Shown: positions 43,906-52,727 of the stretch, one piece after another
How positions within the stretch are numbered: the stretch's first letter is position 1
Layout: each line of letters begins with the position of its first letter
Assembly (NCBI RefSeq): GCF_039523415.1
Contig: NZ_BAAAFG010000012.1
Span: forward strand, 197,699 to 261,698
DNA from: Gangjinia marincola
GTDB taxonomy: Bacteria > Bacteroidota > Bacteroidia > Flavobacteriales > Flavobacteriaceae
DNA length: 64,000 nt
Reading direction: 5' to 3'
Translations under genes and position numbers: made by a program
Notes under the pieces: generated by a model
What the model was told of the DNA's origin: nothing
The model's database searches: none
What the model saw: the letters and a program-made list of their open reading frames with translations, nothing else

Positions 43906-46011
43906 TTAACTAATATAATTCCACAGTGATTTATGCTTCATCATTTTAGCAAAAGCTCTGGCAATGGGTAGGTTGTCCGATTGACTTAGATTAGGATCTT
44001 TTTTAAGCAATTCTTGGGCGTAACTTCGGGCTATGTTCAGCAAATCATTATCACGGATCAAATCAGCTACTTTGAGTTGTAGAATTCCACTTTGTTGGGT
44101 GCCCATCAAATCACCGGGACCGCGAAGTTTCAAATCTACTTCCGCAATTTCAAAACCATCATTGGTAGACGTCATGGTTTGCATGCGGGTTTTGCTGTCA
44201 TTGCCCAGTTTGGATCCCGTCATTAAAATACAATAACTTTGATCTGCTCCGCGACCTACACGCCCTCTTAGCTGGTGCAGCTGCGATAATCCAAACCGCT
44301 CTGCACTCTCAATGACCATGACACTGGCATTGGGCACATTAACTCCAACTTCAATGACAGTAGTAGCAACCATGATGTGGGTTTCTCCCTTAACAAAGCG
44401 ATTCATTTCGTACTCCTTATCAGCAGGCTTCATTTGGCCGTGAACGATAGAAATTTGAAATTCTGGTGCCGGGAATTCTCTGGCAACACTTTCATAGCCA
44501 TCCATCAAATCCTTATAGTCTAGCGTAGCAGATTCTTGAATCAGTGGATAAACCACATAAATCTGTCTTCCTTTTTGAATTTCATCGCGCATAAATTTAA
44601 ACACCTTTAGTCGATTACTATCGTATCTGTGCACCGTTTTAATGGCTTTTCTGCCCGGGGGCAATTCATCAATTACAGAGACATCCAAATCGCCGTATAA
44701 GGTCATGGCTAAGGTACGAGGGATGGGGGTTGCCGTCATCACCAATACATGAGGGGGTAGGCTATTTTTCTTCCATAATTTTGATCGTTGTGCCACACCA
44801 AAACGATGCTGTTCATCAATAATCGCCAGCCCTAAGTTCTTAAACTGAACCGTATCTTCAATCAAGGCATGGGTACCCAGAAGAATATGCACACTACCAT
44901 CTCGTAAACCTTCATGTAATATTCTACGTTCAGCGGTTTTTGTTGATCCTGTCAATAACGCCACCTTAATATCCATAGGTTCCAGCAGTTCGCTGATGCC
45001 TTGATAATGTTGAATTGCCAGGATTTCTGTAGGTGCCATTAAACAGGCTTGGTAGCCATTATCAATAGCAATGAGCATTGTCATTAACGCCACAATGGTT
45101 TTACCTGATCCTACATCGCCCTGTAATAATCGATTCATCTGTGCGCCGGTGCCCATATTATGCCTAATTTCCTTCAACACATGCTTTTGCGCATTAGTCA
45201 AATCGAATGGGAGGTGTTTACTGTAAAACTCATTAAACTGTTCACCTACGGTATTAAACACAAATCCTTTGATTTTAGCTTTATGCAACAGGTTTTTATG
45301 GATGAGTTGCAGCTGAATGAAAAAGAGCTCTTCAAACTTTAAACGATATTGTGCTTTTGCCAGCAGCTGCGGACTTTCAGGAAAATGAATGGTAAACATT
45401 GCTGTGCCACGATCGATCAGGGCTAATTGACTGAGTAGAGAAGGGGACAAGGTTTCAGCGAAGTTTTTGCCACTCTGCATAAAAATTTGCTGTACTAGTT
45501 TGCTAATGATGCGATTGGTGATATTAGCTTTTGCCAGCTTTTCTGTAGATGGATATACGGGTTGCATCGCTACGCGAATGTTTTGTTCGTGTTCGCTGAG
45601 TAGTTCCAGTTCAGGATGGGGCATCGAGAAAATTCCGCTGTAAAAATTTACTTTTCCAAAGATTACATAGGGCGCATTGAGTTTTAGATTTTCTTGCAGG
45701 TATTTATGACCTCTAAACCACACCAGTTCCATTTTTCCAGTTTCATCGGCAAAGGTTGCGACTAAACGAGATCCGCGTTTCATAGGAACACTCTTGAGAT
45801 GGACGATTTTCCCAACAATTTGTACCTCGGCAGAGCTTTTTACCAGCTCACTTATGGTGTAGTATTTCGTTTTATCGATGTATCTGTGCGGAAAATGGTG
45901 CAGCAGATCTTGATATGTCTTGATTCCCAGTTCACTACGCAATAAGGCAGCGCGGTTGGGACCTACGCCTTTAAGATATTCGATAGGAGTTTGAAGATCT
46001 GAAGCACTCAT
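43906..46011 (-). CDS. recG: ATP-dependent DNA helicase RecG
   Basis: Regresses stalled forks and processes branched DNA. 701 residues: N-terminal wedge/OB domain (PIEYLKGVGPNRAALLRSEL, HHFPHRYIDKTKYYTI), Walker A QGDVGSGKTIVA, DEQHRFGVAQR, VMTATPIPRTLAM, TTVIEVGVNVPNASVMVIES and HQLRGRVGRG, and the TRG region near LRGPGDLMGTQQSG. Full length. Divergent from the M1 aminopeptidase gene. Confidence 0.96.
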   Translation of the reverse strand: MSASDLQTPIEYLKGVGPNRAALLRSELGIKTYQDLLHHFPHRYIDKTKYYTISELVKSSAEVQIVGKIVHLKSVPMKRGSRLVATFADETGKMELVWFRGHKYLQENLKLNAPYVIFGKVNFYSGIFSMPHPELELLSEHEQNIRVAMQPVYPSTEKLAKANITNRIISKLVQQIFMQSGKNFAETLSPSLLSQLALIDRGTAMFTIHFPESPQLLAKAQYRLKFEELFFIQLQLIHKNLLHKAKIKGFVFNTVGEQFNEFYSKHLPFDLTNAQKHVLKEIRHNMGTGAQMNRLLQGDVGSGKTIVALMTMLIAIDNGYQACLMAPTEILAIQHYQGISELLEPMDIKVALLTGSTKTAERRILHEGLRDGSVHILLGTHALIEDTVQFKNLGLAIIDEQHRFGVAQRSKLWKKNSLPPHVLVMTATPIPRTLAMTLYGDLDVSVIDELPPGRKAIKTVHRYDSNRLKVFKFMRDEIQKGRQIYVVYPLIQESATLDYKDLMDGYESVAREFPAPEFQISIVHGQMKPADKEYEMNRFVKGETHIMVATTVIEVGVNVPNASVMVIESAERFGLSQLHQLRGRVGRGADQSYCILMTGSKLGNDSKTRMQTMTSTNDGFEIAEVDLKLRGPGDLMGTQQSGILQLKVADLIRDNDLLNIARSYAQELLKKDPNLSQSDNLPIARAFAKMMKHKSLWNYIS

Positions 46012-46081
46012 GCTAAGCGAAAATAAAACATTTGGCGTAATTTTAGCGGAGTAGACAGATGCAGATCACATTGTTTTGAAC

Positions 46082-48172
46082 ATGGTGTATAAATTATTTA
46101 TTTTATTATTCTTTTCTTTCTTCGGAAAAGGTATTGCGCAGCAACAAGCTTTGGTCGATTTCCAGAGAATTGATGCATATTTGACCTTAAGTGATACTAC
46201 TAATCACGTGAGCGGAAGGGTTTCAGCTACATTTGAGATTAAAAAGGCTATTGATTCAGTATACCTAAATGCTAAAAATATAACGGTCTATGAATTGTCT
46301 TCTTCACCTTCCGAAGAAAATAGTTATACACTTTCTTACGATCAGGAACATCTTATTTTTAAAGGTGACTTTCAGCCTGAAAAAGCATACACCGTAGATT
46401 TCACCTATTCTGCAAAACCTGTCAAGGCGTTATATCACGTCACAACTACACTCGGGGATCAAGTATGGTCTCAGGGTCAGGGAAAATATACGTCTAACTG
46501 GCTTCCTTCTATTGATGATATGAATGATAAGATTGAGTTTGATCTTAAGTTTACGGCTCCAAAGGGATTTGAATTAGTTGCCAACGGTCTGCTCACTGAG
46601 AAATCTGTTCACGGCGATATGATTATTTGGGATTTTGATATGACTCATCCCATGAGCAGTTATCTGGTGGCAGTGGCGATGGGTGATTATGCTGCAAAGG
46701 AGGAGCAAAGTGCTAGTGGAGTACCAATGAAGTTCTATTATTATCCGCAGGATAGCAGCAAAGTGAATGCTACTTATCGCCACAGCAAGCGCATGTTTGA
46801 TTTTTTAGAAGAAGAGATTGGCGTTGCCTATCCGTGGAAAACCTATGCGCAAGTTCCTGTGAAGGATTTTCTATATGCAGGGATGGAAAATACCTCTGTT
46901 ACTATTTTTAGCGATGCCTTTGTAGTAGACGAGATTGGTTTTAATGATCAAAACTACGTCAATGTAAATGCCCATGAATTGGCGCACCAATGGTTTGGGG
47001 ATTTGGTGACTGAAACCAGCGGAACTCACCACTGGCTGCATGAAGGCTTTGCGTCCTATTATGCATTATTAGCAGAGCGTGAGATATTCGGGGATGATTA
47101 TTATTACTTCAAGTTGTATGAATCTGCAGAACGTCTAAAAGCCCTAAGCGATCAAGGGAAGGGAGAAGCTTTACTCAATCCTAAGGCGAGTTCACTTACT
47201 TTTTATGAAAAGGGTGCATGGGCATTACATATGCTTCGGGAACGAGTTGGAGATGAGCCCTTTAAAAAGGGTGTAAAAAACTACTTGGAGAAACACGCAT
47301 TTAAAAATGTTACTACATCTGATTTTTTGAGCGAAGTTGAGAATACATCTGGGATGCCTTTGCAGCTTTTTAGAGAAGACTGGTTGGAGCAGTCAGCTTT
47401 TCAAGGCTATGCGGCTGTAAATTCATTAAAGAAGTCGGCGTTTATGCAGCGATTATTTGAGTTGATAGCGCTACGCGAAAAAGGAATCGATGCGAAGAGA
47501 ACCGCGATAGAAAAGACCTTTGCATTCCCAGTGAACACTTACCTGGCACAAGAGGCCGTCAATCAACTGAGTGAATTTGAAGCCGAAGCGGTGCTGGAAT
47601 TATATGAAAAGGCATTGGCAACTAATGACCTTTACGTACGGCAGGCTGTGGCGAAAATGATGAATACGATTCCGGAAGTTTTTCGTAAAAAATTTGAAAC
47701 TCTGCTAAATGATGAATCCTACGTCACCCAAGAAGCCGCTTTTTTTAGGCTATGGGAGCAATTCCCGGCGAATAGAGTAACGTATTTTGAGACGATGCAG
47801 GGCAAGGTTGGTTTGCCCAATCACAACCTAGAATTGTTATGGCACGCCTTACATCTGGCCAGTGATTATAAAAATGTCGAAAAACCAGCAGTTTTGGCTC
47901 ATCTGCAATCATTTACTGCACCTGAGTATGCCTATCAAATACGAACAGAGGCATTTAGCTATCTCTATCAATTCAATCAATTTAGCGACCAAAACTTATT
48001 GGATCTAGCACAAGCTTCAACCCATCACGTATGGCGATTTAGAAAAGATGCCCGACGTTTGATGGGATTATTGGTAGAAGATGAAGAATATCAAAACCGC
48101 TATAAATCGCTTTATGATGGCATGGCTGCGGAAGAGCGCGCATACGTCACTAAAACCCTGGCAGAATTATGA
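46082..48172 (+). CDS. M1-family metalloaminopeptidase, secreted
   Basis: 696 residues from the ATG at 46082. Signal peptide FILLFFSFFGKGIAQ. The M1 catalytic domain has the exopeptidase motif YAGMENTSVTIF (GAMEN type), the zinc site HELAHQWFGDLV and the third ligand in HEGFASYYALLAE. The C-terminal half (about 430-696) is helical. It probably trims N-terminal residues from peptides in the periplasm. The following patatin gene overlaps its stop in an ATGA arrangement. Confidence 0.92.
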   Translation: MVYKLFILLFFSFFGKGIAQQQALVDFQRIDAYLTLSDTTNHVSGRVSATFEIKKAIDSVYLNAKNITVYELSSSPSEENSYTLSYDQEHLIFKGDFQPEKAYTVDFTYSAKPVKALYHVTTTLGDQVWSQGQGKYTSNWLPSIDDMNDKIEFDLKFTAPKGFELVANGLLTEKSVHGDMIIWDFDMTHPMSSYLVAVAMGDYAAKEEQSASGVPMKFYYYPQDSSKVNATYRHSKRMFDFLEEEIGVAYPWKTYAQVPVKDFLYAGMENTSVTIFSDAFVVDEIGFNDQNYVNVNAHELAHQWFGDLVTETSGTHHWLHEGFASYYALLAEREIFGDDYYYFKLYESAERLKALSDQGKGEALLNPKASSLTFYEKGAWALHMLRERVGDEPFKKGVKNYLEKHAFKNVTTSDFLSEVENTSGMPLQLFREDWLEQSAFQGYAAVNSLKKSAFMQRLFELIALREKGIDAKRTAIEKTFAFPVNTYLAQEAVNQLSEFEAEAVLELYEKALATNDLYVRQAVAKMMNTIPEVFRKKFETLLNDESYVTQEAAFFRLWEQFPANRVTYFETMQGKVGLPNHNLELLWHALHLASDYKNVEKPAVLAHLQSFTAPEYAYQIRTEAFSYLYQFNQFSDQNLLDLAQASTHHVWRFRKDARRLMGLLVEDEEYQNRYKSLYDGMAAEERAYVTKTLAEL

Positions 48173-49077
48173 GAGCGTTGGTCATTTCTGGTGGGGGAAG
48201 TAAAGGTGCGTTTGCCGGTGGAGTGGCGCAGTATCTCATTGAAGAAGCGGGATATGACTATAATTTGTTTATAGGAACTTCTACCGGAAGTCTACTCTTA
48301 AGTCATTTAGCACTGAATAAAGCTGAAAAGATGCGCGAGGTTTATACTTCGGTTAATCAGCAGAGTATTTTTAGTCGAAATCCTTTTACGATCAAGAAAA
48401 AGCACGGTGTACATCAGGTGGGGATAAAGCATAGAAATGTACTCCGTAATTTTTTTAGGGGTTCAAAAACCTTCGGCGAAAGCCATAACCTTAAACAACT
48501 TATCCGGAAAAATTTGACTCCTGCAGAATTTGAAGAATTAAAACAAGGACCAAAAGAAGTGGTCGTCACAGTTTCTAATTTGTCGTTGAATCAAGTGGAG
48601 TATAAGTCCATCAATGACTTTACGTACGATGATTTTTGTGATTGGATTTGGATATCAGCGAATTACATCCCATTTATGAGTTTGGTCAAGAAGAACGGCT
48701 GTGAATATGCTGATGGTGGTTTTGGATGCGTAGTTCCTATCGAAGAAGCGGTAAAACGTGGCGCCACGGTGATTGATGTGATCATTTTAGAGACTGAGGT
48801 GACGTATATCAATCCGCTGCCGAGTAAAAATGCCTTTGGCTTGTTGACTAATCTGCATGGTTTTATGATGGATCGCATTGAAAAACAAAATATACGTATT
48901 GGCCAGTTTGCAGCGGCGAATAAGAATGTGATCATTAATCCGTATTACACACCAACGGTACTTACTACCAATTCGCTCATTTTTGATAAGGTCAAAATGA
49001 ACTTGTGGTGGGACAGCGGATTTGAATTTGCAAAGTCTCGTAATGTTACAAAAGATAGTCAAGTGGATTTGGAGTAG
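48169..49077 (+). CDS. Patatin-like phospholipase
   Basis: 302 residues, a Ser-Asp lipid hydrolase. Oxyanion loop SGGGSKGAFAGG at the N-terminus, nucleophile motif GTSTG (about residues 37-41) and catalytic Asp in EYADGGFG. No signal peptide; the overlap with the M1 gene (ATGA) implies co-translation. Similar bacterial patatins act on lipids of the inner membrane. The substrate is not known. Confidence 0.9.
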   Translation: MRALVISGGGSKGAFAGGVAQYLIEEAGYDYNLFIGTSTGSLLLSHLALNKAEKMREVYTSVNQQSIFSRNPFTIKKKHGVHQVGIKHRNVLRNFFRGSKTFGESHNLKQLIRKNLTPAEFEELKQGPKEVVVTVSNLSLNQVEYKSINDFTYDDFCDWIWISANYIPFMSLVKKNGCEYADGGFGCVVPIEEAVKRGATVIDVIILETEVTYINPLPSKNAFGLLTNLHGFMMDRIEKQNIRIGQFAAANKNVIINPYYTPTVLTTNSLIFDKVKMNLWWDSGFEFAKSRNVTKDSQVDLE

Positions 49078-49193
49078 GATTCCCTCATCCCCCGCTTTAC
49101 TGTCTTCCTCTCGCTCTTTTGTCACTCGTCGGAGACAATGAGGTAGAAGGAGTTAATTTTTACACTGATTGTAATTTTAGATATGATAATGAG

Positions 49194-49312
49194 ATTCCTG
49201 CTTTGCTCCTCCGCTAGCCTCCTTCGCCATAGTAGCACAGCTACGAAGGCCGAGAAGCTTCGGCGACACGCGGACGCAGGAATGACAGGGCGACACGCGG
49301 AGGCGGGAATGA
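49194..49312. repeat. Palindromic and direct repeat cluster (REP-like)
   Basis: ATTCCTGC (49194-49201) and GCAGGAAT (49276-49283) are inverted repeats bracketing about 75 bp. A 24-bp unit beginning GGCGACACGCGGA occurs twice, at 49262-49285 and 49289-49312, with two mismatches. The stretch is markedly richer in G and C than the flanks. Probably a dispersed extragenic palindrome; it lies between the converging patatin and small membrane protein genes. Confidence 0.65.
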
Positions 49313-49317
49313 TATGG

Positions 49318-49839
49318 TTATCGAAACAATTGCTTGACTTCACCTTTTAAAATCGAAATCGCCTTTTCTGTACTGGCGCTTTTGTCTAATAAATCGGTTA
49401 AAATGGATTCTCTTAGCTTATCGGCGCTATTGACCTGATCGCTGATGGTACTTCTACGTATCACTTGGATGGTAACATTCTTAGCTGTTTTAATCGCGGT
49501 CCAACATTCATCAGATACATAGATCTGTTGTGTGATATTGTGTTCGTATTCCTGTTCTATGTGCTGCACCAAAAGTCGCTCATAGCTATTTTTGCTTTGG
49601 GAAGTGGGTTTAACTCTAAGTAAGAGATTAACCAGAGAAATGCGTTCTAAGAAAAGGGTCAATCGTTCGTACGCTTGCAGTCGCAGCGGTAATGCTTTTT
49701 TTTGATTTTCTTTTAAAATAGCAAATCGTTGTTTGCGATCTTCTTGCAGGGTATACGTTCGTAAAAAGTAAAAGGCTACTCCGCCAACGATAATGGCTGG
49801 TAAAAGTGATATAAATGCGTTAAATAACTGGTCTTCCAT
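49318..49839 (-). CDS. Small membrane-anchored conserved protein of unknown function
   Basis: 173 residues. One N-terminal span (about 8-27, AFISLLPAIIVGGVAFYFL) followed by a helical, coiled-coil-like cytoplasmic part: LQEDRKQRFAILKENQKKAL, PLRLQAYERLTLFLERISL and EYEHNITQQIYVSDECWTAI. The look is that of an uncharacterised flavobacterial family; I do not recognise a catalytic motif. It lies 33 bp beyond the end of the broken TPM gene. Confidence 0.7.
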   Translation of the reverse strand: MEDQLFNAFISLLPAIIVGGVAFYFLRTYTLQEDRKQRFAILKENQKKALPLRLQAYERLTLFLERISLVNLLLRVKPTSQSKNSYERLLVQHIEQEYEHNITQQIYVSDECWTAIKTAKNVTIQVIRRSTISDQVNSADKLRESILTDLLDKSASTEKAISILKGEVKQLFR

Positions 49840-49872
49840 GGGTTGTTATTGGTTACTGGTATTCGTTATGGT

Positions 49873-50448
49873 TTAATTGTTATCTGTATCTGTTTTCTTT
49901 TTCCAGATTTCAATTAATTCCTCTATTCCTCGTTTTGTGCCTTCGTAATAGTTTGCCTCTTTAAATTGAGGTAGGATATATTGATCAATGACCTTTTTAC
50001 ATATTTAATCAGTAAGTATTTTTTCAGTTTCAAATCCGGTACTTATCCACAGCTTTCTTTTTTCAGGGTAAATGCAAAAAACTAATCCGTTGTTAGAGGA
50101 TTCTTTACCAACACCCCAGTGATTGGCTAAATCTGTAGTGAAGATAGCCAAATCTTCGTAAGGATGAATGTTTGTCACAGTAACTAAAGCTATTTCATTG
50201 GATGTTTCTTTTTCAAAATCTTGGATGAGCGTTCTAAACTCGTCAGTTTGACTACTCGTGTATAGATTCGCAAGATCAGTAACGACACCAGTGCTTTTTG
50301 GTAAATCTGCCGATTGATATAGGAATTGTACATGTTCGGATTTCTGTATAGAGGTTTTACAACTTAAAACTAAGCAGGATAGCAGTATTGCTAAATATAA
50401 CCTTGGCATTGTAGGAATTGATATCTTTTCAATTAGCCATGGTCTCAT
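49873..50448 (-). pseudogene. TPM-domain lipoprotein gene interrupted by an in-frame stop
   Basis: Reading from 50448 (or 50409, which gives the cleaner lipoprotein signal LYLAILLSCLVLSC) yields 147 residues of a TPM domain (VTDLANLYTSSQTDEFRTLI, EIALVTVTN, LANHWGVGKESSNNGLVF) up to EKILTD and a TAA at 50005-50007. In the same frame, without a shift, the sequence then continues ICKKVIDQYILPQFKEANYY followed by EGTKRGIEELIEIW and ends at TAA 49873-49875. That is the normal TPM ending, so one codon has become a stop. It overlaps the ABM gene by 4 bp. Sequencing error is the main alternative. Confidence 0.85.
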
Positions 50449-50741
50449 TTCAAACTCACTTTTTTATCCACACTCCAGGCTTCGGGTTTACCGGCAAACA
50501 TGGCTTTGGTTTTTGTCCAAACTTCATTGAATAAAGGTGAATGTCGGTAATTTTCAAGGTCTTCTTCTGCTACCCAGTAACTATAGGTAAAAAATACCTG
50601 CGGGTTATTTTGATCTTGATATAATTCTAACAAACGGCATCCCGGGCTGTTGCGTATCTTATGTTTAACTTCATCAAACAAAGCTTCAAAATTGTTGATC
50701 TTATCCTTTTGAAACGTCATTTTTACAATACGTACCAGCAT
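50445..50741 (-). CDS. Antibiotic biosynthesis monooxygenase (ABM)-fold protein
   Basis: 98 residues, a single ferredoxin-like ABM domain: LVRIVKMTFQKDKINNFEAL, IRNSPGCRLLELYQDQNNPQ and FFTYSYWVAEEDLENYRHSP. Members include heme- and quinol-oxidising monooxygenases as well as uncharacterised proteins; the substrate is unknown. It overlaps the stop codon of the DUF62 gene by 1 bp and the TPM gene by 4 bp, so three genes form one tight minus-strand operon. Confidence 0.85.
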   Translation of the reverse strand: MLVRIVKMTFQKDKINNFEALFDEVKHKIRNSPGCRLLELYQDQNNPQVFFTYSYWVAEEDLENYRHSPLFNEVWTKTKAMFAGKPEAWSVDKKVSLK

Positions 50742-51571
50742 TAGTCAAAGGTAATGTTTACGGTGTCTAAATATTTTAATCCAAAAAGTGAGGCTGCGCT
50801 CCCAACTGTACTTGGATTACTTTTATAAACCGCCAACTCGATATAGCCGGCAGAATTGAATAAGGCGATTTTCTTGCCTTCTTCTTCACGTTTATTTTTA
50901 GGCGAATCAAAATTGATCGCATCGCTATAAGACTCGTGTATTTTCTTAAACTGCACAGATCGTGTTGATATGGTAAAGGTTCGCCCTTTACCAACATCTT
51001 CGAAAAATGTTCTGGAAATATTGGTAACCACATTGCCATAATGATCTACATATAAAACGTAGCCTATGATTTGTTTTTTATCGCTGTTCACCTGTGGTTT
51101 TACTCCAATAAGTTGTTTAATGGCGGTAATGTCTTTTCCGATCACATCCAATGTTCCGCCTCTGGCTATGTGCGCAGCTGCTTTTACAAATACATCCAGC
51201 AGGGTAAAGTTGCTTTCGACTTTATCATGAATGTTGATTTGTACAATTTTTTCAGGTATAATTTCGGCAGCAATTAAAGACATGATACCGTTGTTGGCAC
51301 AGATAAAGTAATGATTATCAAGTTTTAATGCGATGTGGTTATTTTCCGGCGTAAGCTCAGAGTCGACCCCAATAATATGGATAGTACCTTCAGGAAAATT
51401 TTTATAACCGTTTTTGATGATATAGGCTGCTTCAACAATGTGGAAAGGAGAAATCTCATGAGAGATGTCAACAATGGTCGCTTGATCCAATTCTTTATAA
51501 ATCGCTCCCTTAACCGCACCAACAGAGTGGTCTTTATTGCCAAAATCGGTCGTTAAGGTAATGATAGGCAT
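50741..51571 (-). CDS. SAM hydrolase/hydroxide adenosyltransferase (DUF62)
   Basis: 276 residues. Family pattern: ITLTTDFGNKDHSVGAVKGA at the N-terminus, VDISHEISPFHIVEAAYIIK, HIIGVDSE, and the C-terminal-domain pieces VDHYGNVVTNISRTFF and INFDSPKNK. These enzymes convert SAM to adenosine and methionine, with hydroxide in place of the halide used by fluorinases. First gene of the operon with the ABM and TPM genes, divergent from phoH. Confidence 0.88.
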   Translation of the reverse strand: MPIITLTTDFGNKDHSVGAVKGAIYKELDQATIVDISHEISPFHIVEAAYIIKNGYKNFPEGTIHIIGVDSELTPENNHIALKLDNHYFICANNGIMSLIAAEIIPEKIVQINIHDKVESNFTLLDVFVKAAAHIARGGTLDVIGKDITAIKQLIGVKPQVNSDKKQIIGYVLYVDHYGNVVTNISRTFFEDVGKGRTFTISTRSVQFKKIHESYSDAINFDSPKNKREEEGKKIALFNSAGYIELAVYKSNPSTVGSAASLFGLKYLDTVNITFD

Positions 51572-51670
51572 AGCAGTGTTTTGTTAATATTTTTTAGCCT
51601 TGGCAGTGCTTATTTTGTTTAAATTTGTTTTGCGAAAATAGCGTATTTACTTAAAAAAACCTTTCTGCTT

Positions 51671-52624
51671 TTGAACGAACTTATCATCGAACTTTCAGAC
51701 ATTAACCCAAGAGAATTTTTCGGCTCTCAAAATGCTAACATTGAACTTTTAAAAAAGTATTTTCCAAAGCTCAAGATCGTTGCACGGGGAACAAAAATCA
51801 AAGTTTACGGTGACGAGGAGCGTTTAGAGGAGTTTGACAAGCGTTTTAATATGATATTAGAACATTTTTCAAACTACAATAAATTGGATGAAAATTCTAT
51901 TGAGCGGGTATTAACCAGCAATCATAAGGATGATTATGCAACTTCTAAAGAAAGTGGTAAAGCATTAGTTCACGGTGTAAGCGGCAAGGTGATTAAAGCC
52001 CAAACGGCTAATCAACGTAAGTTGGTTGAACTTACCGAAAAAAACGATATGGTGTTTGCCATTGGCCCCGCGGGAACCGGAAAAACCTATACAGGCGTAG
52101 CGCTAGCAGTAAAAGCCTTAAAAGAAAAACAAGTCCGTCGTATTATACTAACCCGTCCGGCTGTAGAGGCCGGAGAAAACCTGGGATTCTTACCCGGGGA
52201 TTTACGCGAAAAGCTGGATCCTTATATGCAACCACTGTACGATGCACTGCGCGATATGATTCCGGCAGAACGATTAGAGAAGTTTATTGAAGATGGCACG
52301 ATCCAAATCGCACCTATGGCATTTATGCGTGGTCGCACGTTAGATAATGCGTTTGTGATCTTAGATGAAGCGCAAAATACCACACATGCGCAAATGAAGA
52401 TGTTCCTAACGCGTATGGGTAAAAGTGCAAAATTCATGATTACCGGTGATCCCGGGCAGATCGATTTACCGCGACGTGTGATTAGTGGGCTCAAAGAAGT
52501 CTTGTTAATTCTAAAAGATGTAAAAGGAGTCGGGATGATTTACCTGGATGATAAAGACGTTATTCGTCATCCACTGGTCAAAAAAGTAATTGCGGCGTAT
52601 AAAGATATTGAGAATAGGAACTAG
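51671..52624 (+). CDS. phoH: PhoH-family ATPase
   Basis: 317 residues. N-terminal KH-like part (IELSDINPREFFGSQNANIE, KLKIVARGTKIKVYGDEE) and a RecA-like PhoH domain at about 110-315: Walker A AIGPAGTGKTYTGVALAV, LTRPAVEAGENLGFLPGDLR, Walker B NAFVILDEAQNTT and TGDPGQIDLPRR. Probably an RNA-linked ATPase or helicase. It starts at TTG (51671): this is the position at which homologous N-termini begin, and there is no nearby ATG. Confidence 0.92.
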   Translation: MNELIIELSDINPREFFGSQNANIELLKKYFPKLKIVARGTKIKVYGDEERLEEFDKRFNMILEHFSNYNKLDENSIERVLTSNHKDDYATSKESGKALVHGVSGKVIKAQTANQRKLVELTEKNDMVFAIGPAGTGKTYTGVALAVKALKEKQVRRIILTRPAVEAGENLGFLPGDLREKLDPYMQPLYDALRDMIPAERLEKFIEDGTIQIAPMAFMRGRTLDNAFVILDEAQNTTHAQMKMFLTRMGKSAKFMITGDPGQIDLPRRVISGLKEVLLILKDVKGVGMIYLDDKDVIRHPLVKKVIAAYKDIENRN

Positions 52625-52727
52625 TTTTCAAGTACAAAGCCGAAAGTACAAAGTACAAAGTATAAAATCAAAAACTAAGCTACAAAGCCAAGATCTATAA
52701 CTCACAATTTTGAACTTTTATTCAATC
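52625..52727. other. Short spacer with AAGTACAAAG near-repeats
   Basis: About 100 bp between phoH and purC, with several imperfect copies of AAGTACAAAG (for example near 52630 and 52645-52660). No promoter or hairpin was recognised. Confidence 0.35.

Noticed and set aside
49078..49193. Plus/minus frames over the patatin 3' end (48787-49125)
   Set aside because: Shadow of the patatin coding sequence and spacer, with no supporting motif.
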